Shown: piece after piece, positions 61,119 to 64,000 of the stretch
Position numbering within the stretch: position 1 is the stretch's first letter
How the letters are laid out: the number at the start of each line of letters is the position of its first letter
Origin: Methanolobus zinderi
GTDB lineage: Archaea; Halobacteriota; Methanosarcinia; Methanosarcinales; Methanosarcinaceae
Assembly: GCF_013388255.1 (NCBI RefSeq)
Contig: NZ_CP058215.1
Location: forward strand, 2,285,332 to 2,349,331
Reading direction: 5' to 3'
DNA length: 64,000 bases
The notes under the pieces: generated by a model
What the model was told of the DNA's origin: nothing
Databases searched by the model: none
The model's input: only the letters and a program-made list of their open reading frames with translations
Translations under genes and position numbers: made by a program

Positions 61119-63752
61119 ATGTCCAAGCGATCACGAGATATGGCAGTCAGGCACCTGAACAGAGGGGTGTCCTTTATTGAGAAGGGGTTATACGCAGACG
61201 CGATCCAGGCCCTGGAGCAGGCAGAAGAAGAGGCACGGGATACAGATACTTCAGATATACTTGAGACTGTGCTGCACAGCTATGCAGACCTTCTGTTATC
61301 GGAAGGAAAAGAGGAAAAAGCCTTTGAAAAGTACACTGAGGCAGCAGAGATCATCACAGAGCTATCCGGAAAAGGCTACGAGACCACCGAAGAAAGCGCA
61401 GGCATATTCAGTAGTATAGCCCCGATACTTGAAAAGAAAGGAAACTCGTCAGAAGCAATACAAAAATATGAGCTTTCTGTCAGAGCCTATGAGAAACTTA
61501 TCGAAAGAGAAAGCGATAATGTAACACATAGATCAAATGCAGCTTCCACACTGAACAATCTTGGCGCACTACTTGCCGAGAACAAGGACTACAAAACTGC
61601 CCAGGAGAATTTTCAGAAAGCCCTTGATATAATGGAAGAAATACCGGAAGACAAAAAGCAGGACATTAGTTTCCAGTTCAAGATGGCAACTATTCTAGGA
61701 AACCTCCTTGATCTTGAAGCCGATGCCGGACAGCTTGAAGATTCAGAGGACAGATACAGGCAACTTGTCGACACATACAGGAATATAGTCCAGGCAGACC
61801 CTTCAGAGAAATCCTACAAGGAAAGGTTATCACTGGCACTTGGCACATACGGGGACAGACTTGCACTTCTTGGTAAAAAAGATGAATCAAAGGATGCATA
61901 CAAAGAAGCACTTGAGATACTAGATATTTGCGATGAGCCAGACAGTGAATGCGCTCTGAAGAAAGTGACCATCCTGAACAAACTTGCATCCCACTTTGCC
62001 GAACAGCAGTATCATGAAAGTGCAAAGAACAATCTTATAAAAGCCCTGGACATCCTGGAAAAGCTGCTTGAAGCTAATCCTGCGGATTCCGAAATTCGTC
62101 GAAGGACGGTTGCTATACTCGGCGAGCTTAACAGTCTTGTGGAAACAGAAGAAGCATCCGAAGCAAAACTTTCCTCTTACGGACTGATTGAGCGCTTGTC
62201 TGAGAAATTACTTGAAACTGATCCTTCAAACACTTCCTACAGGCTGAATGTTGCCTTTTCCCGGAACATCAAAGGAAATATCCTTGCAGGATTGAACCGA
62301 AATGAAGAAGCTGTTTCCGAGCTCAGGAGTGCAATAGATATTACAAGCGAAGAAACGCAGCTTGAGACGGACGATACTTACGCAAGTTCGGTGAGTATTC
62401 TCATCAATGATCTTGAACTCTTTGCAGACCATCTGGACGACAGGGAAGAACAGCTCCAGATCTATGGTACAGTCCTGAACAGGTTTGAGCTGCTTGCGGA
62501 ATCCTATCCTGAAAATACAACAGTAAAAGCATCTATTGCAGGTGTTCTGGAAAAAATTGCCGGTATAATGACAGAGAAGGAGAATTACGAAAATTCTGAG
62601 TTCATTCTCAATGAAGCTGTAGCAATCTATGATGAACTGCTTTCACTGGAACCTGACAACGAAGAGTATCCGGATAAGCTGTCATCTGTTCTTTTATCCC
62701 TTGCAGACCTTAAGTCCGGACTAAAGGATCACGAAGGCTCACTTGAACTATACCTGAGACTTTTCAGGATGAAACCGGAAAACCGGGATACCGGGGAAAA
62801 AATAGACGCCACACTCACAGAAATGGAGAAGCTGGCAGAGGATACCAAAAGCAAGGATAGCCTGCTTGCAGAATATAAAAAACTGCTTGGGATCAGAGAA
62901 GAGTTAGTTGAGAGCGATTCCGGTAACACACAATATAATCACAGTTTCACCAGACTTAAAGAAAAGATCGCAGCGTTACTTATCGACACCGGACGTGCCA
63001 GAGAGGGAATAGAGATATTGATCTCTACGCTTTCAGCCCGGGAGAGTCCCTCAGCTATTTCCATGATCAGTAATTCCCTGGAAAAGTTCAGGAATTCTAT
63101 TCAAACGGAAGCTGACATCAGCAAACAGATTCGGGATTATGGCCTGCTGCTGGAAGTATACGACAGGCTTGCTGACATGGAGCTTACAGATGAGAGTATA
63201 CTGGAGGATAAAGCGGAGATACTGGAGAGGATTGCAGCACTGTATGATGAGAGCGGTTCAGCTGAAAAAGCCAGGGACCATTATGAATACGCACTTTCCG
63301 TTTATACTCAAATATACTCCGCCAGACCTCCTGAGGTTTCCGGACTGGTAAAAACAGGTAATCTGAAGTGCCGGCTGGCCTCTCTACTGACGGATACCGG
63401 CCACCGGGAAGATGCTGAGAAGATGTTCAGATCATCACTGGATGACTTCCAGAATTTGCTCGAAGATGAACCATACAGCATATCCTACCAGGAAAATGCA
63501 GCATATATACTGAACAACCTGGGTTATCTGCTACTTGAAGAGGGACTTTTCAGGGAAGCCAAGCCATTGTATGAGAACGCTCTCAAGATCTACATCCATA
63601 TACTTGACCTCGAACCCGACAACGCATCCTGCAAGGCTAATGCAGCCTGCACACTCAATAATCTGGGTTACATACTTGAGAATACGGGAAGAGAGAAAGA
63701 TGCCTTGTGGATGTATGAAAAAGCAAGGGAGCTGGGTGAAGACAATAGCTGA
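61119..63752 (+). CDS. large cytoplasmic TPR protein
   Basis: The protein has 877 residues without signal peptide or membrane helix. Repeats are of the kinesin-light-chain-like kind, often beginning with an alanine-asparagine stretch: NAASTLNNLGALLAENKDYK, then SYRLNVAFSRNIKGNILAGL, NAAYILNNLGYLLLEEGLFR and NAACTLNNLGYILENTGREK. It is highly acidic. About 18-20 units fit, some diverged. The ATG lies about 30 bases after a TATA box, so the leader is very short. It is divergent from the exported TPR protein and may be co-regulated through the shared 12-mer. The partner is unknown. Confidence 0.82.
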   Translation: MSKRSRDMAVRHLNRGVSFIEKGLYADAIQALEQAEEEARDTDTSDILETVLHSYADLLLSEGKEEKAFEKYTEAAEIITELSGKGYETTEESAGIFSSIAPILEKKGNSSEAIQKYELSVRAYEKLIERESDNVTHRSNAASTLNNLGALLAENKDYKTAQENFQKALDIMEEIPEDKKQDISFQFKMATILGNLLDLEADAGQLEDSEDRYRQLVDTYRNIVQADPSEKSYKERLSLALGTYGDRLALLGKKDESKDAYKEALEILDICDEPDSECALKKVTILNKLASHFAEQQYHESAKNNLIKALDILEKLLEANPADSEIRRRTVAILGELNSLVETEEASEAKLSSYGLIERLSEKLLETDPSNTSYRLNVAFSRNIKGNILAGLNRNEEAVSELRSAIDITSEETQLETDDTYASSVSILINDLELFADHLDDREEQLQIYGTVLNRFELLAESYPENTTVKASIAGVLEKIAGIMTEKENYENSEFILNEAVAIYDELLSLEPDNEEYPDKLSSVLLSLADLKSGLKDHEGSLELYLRLFRMKPENRDTGEKIDATLTEMEKLAEDTKSKDSLLAEYKKLLGIREELVESDSGNTQYNHSFTRLKEKIAALLIDTGRAREGIEILISTLSARESPSAISMISNSLEKFRNSIQTEADISKQIRDYGLLLEVYDRLADMELTDESILEDKAEILERIAALYDESGSAEKARDHYEYALSVYTQIYSARPPEVSGLVKTGNLKCRLASLLTDTGHREDAEKMFRSSLDDFQNLLEDEPYSISYQENAAYILNNLGYLLLEEGLFREAKPLYENALKIYIHILDLEPDNASCKANAACTLNNLGYILENTGREKDALWMYEKARELGEDNS

Positions 63753-63778
63753 GAAAAAGATTTTGTACAGATAAGTGT

Positions 63779-63847
63779 GAGGAATTACCACAATCGTAAA
63801 AAGAGACGGGTTTTCTTTTTTAACGGAGGAATTTGTGGTAATTCTTC
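63779..63847 (+). repeat. 15-bp inverted repeat with 39-base spacer
   Basis: GAGGAATTACCACAA (63779-63793) and TTGTGGTAATTCTTC (63833-63847) are inverted copies with one mismatch. The spacer is T-rich in its middle. It begins 26 bases after the large TPR gene and could act as a transcript end, a small RNA or part of a mobile-element scar. No target-site duplication was found. Confidence 0.5.
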
Positions 63848-63850
63848 TTT

Positions 63851-63947
63851 GACAATAACCGATGACGACAATAACCCCATACATCCCGGCGTTGTGCCGG
63901 AATGTATCCACCATCGCTCATACTCCACTTATTTAGCTCATACTCCA
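63851..63947 (+). repeat. direct repeats and strong hairpin near right edge
   Basis: GACAATAACC occurs at 63851-63860 and 63867-63876. A hairpin with 12-base arms and one mismatch follows (63879-63890 ATACATCCCGGC; 63896-63907 GCCGGAATGTAT; loop GTTGT). GCTCATACTCCA then occurs at 63916-63927 and 63936-63947, a 20-base period. No gene is seen from 63753 to the end of the window. The function is unknown. Confidence 0.5.
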
Positions 63948-64000
63948 TTTTTGAATTTCTGCGGCAAAGGAATGAAGGCAAAGTTTATGTTTTGAGGGAT

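Noticed and set aside
1-64000. CRISPR arrays, insertion sequences, tRNA and rRNA genes
   Set aside because: No regularly spaced repeats, no transposase frame, no cloverleaf and no rRNA-like stretch were seen. The TPR-coding repeats at 57486-63752 are coding repeats with diverged sequence, not an array.

Overview
The window is chromosomal DNA of a methanogenic archaeon of the Methanosarcinales, family Methanosarcinaceae in the broad sense. The evidence is a complete mtrEDCBAFGH operon for the sodium-pumping methyl-H4MPT:coenzyme M methyltransferase, a cysteate-synthase route to coenzyme M, several methanogen-only families (marker 8, marker 16, DUF1638, DUF1699, CofE), Sec61beta/SRP19/SecDF, a divergent clamp-loader small subunit, archaeal TATA boxes and several apparently leaderless starts. 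ComD and ComE are separate genes, whereas I recall them fused in Methanosarcina itself. This, with the wealth of TPR proteins, suggests a relative such as Methanolobus or Methanomethylovorans; that genus guess is inference.

Layout. 1-6 kb: envelope and stress genes (AI-2E permease end, DUF1269 protein, 14-TM MFS exporter, LEA-type lipoprotein, LURP-one-related protein, HdeD-like protein). 6-11.5 kb: MtnA, Sec61beta, SRP19, small conserved proteins, UspA, a TIM-barrel isomerase, and a U32 Fe-S protein coupled to a Cys-rich partner. 11.7-16.7 kb: the mtr operon. 16.8-20.7 kb: hydantoinase/oxoprolinase-like ATPase, methanogenesis marker 8 and DUF1638, on the other strand. 21-30 kb: PspC, PurM, aspartate kinase, a surface protein, ApgM, Hsp20, a frameshifted K+ channel, CofE and dCMP deaminase. 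30-41.4 kb: SecF-SecD, an RFC-like subunit, Elp3, ParA-like ATPase, an orphan ECF-S-like membrane protein, DUF1699, and a PD-(D/E)XK nuclease coupled to a DHH phosphoesterase. 41.4-50 kb: NrpR-type regulator without a helix-turn-helix, cupin phosphoglucose isomerase, UvrC with an RNase H-like exonuclease, malate dehydrogenase, Thg1, TyrRS and a coiled-coil protein of unknown role.

50-56 kb is the most interesting part. It holds a six-gene operon: cysteate synthase, an ABC-type ATPase without permease, a Cys-rich HypB/UreG-like GTPase, a 4Fe-4S protein, ComD and ComE. The methanogenesis marker 16 gene (DUF39 plus two 4Fe-4S sites) runs convergently into it with a 38-bp overlap. All the known coenzyme M steps from phosphoserine to sulfoacetaldehyde, apart from the transaminase, sit here beside unassigned redox and metal genes, which suggests a link to the still poorly defined thiol-forming last step.

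56-64 kb carries TPR proteins: a small cytoplasmic one, an exported 1,066-residue solenoid, and a divergent 877-residue cytoplasmic one. The last two share inverted copies of a TACATGTA-centred 12-mer in their common promoter region. I found no tRNA, rRNA, CRISPR array or insertion sequence.
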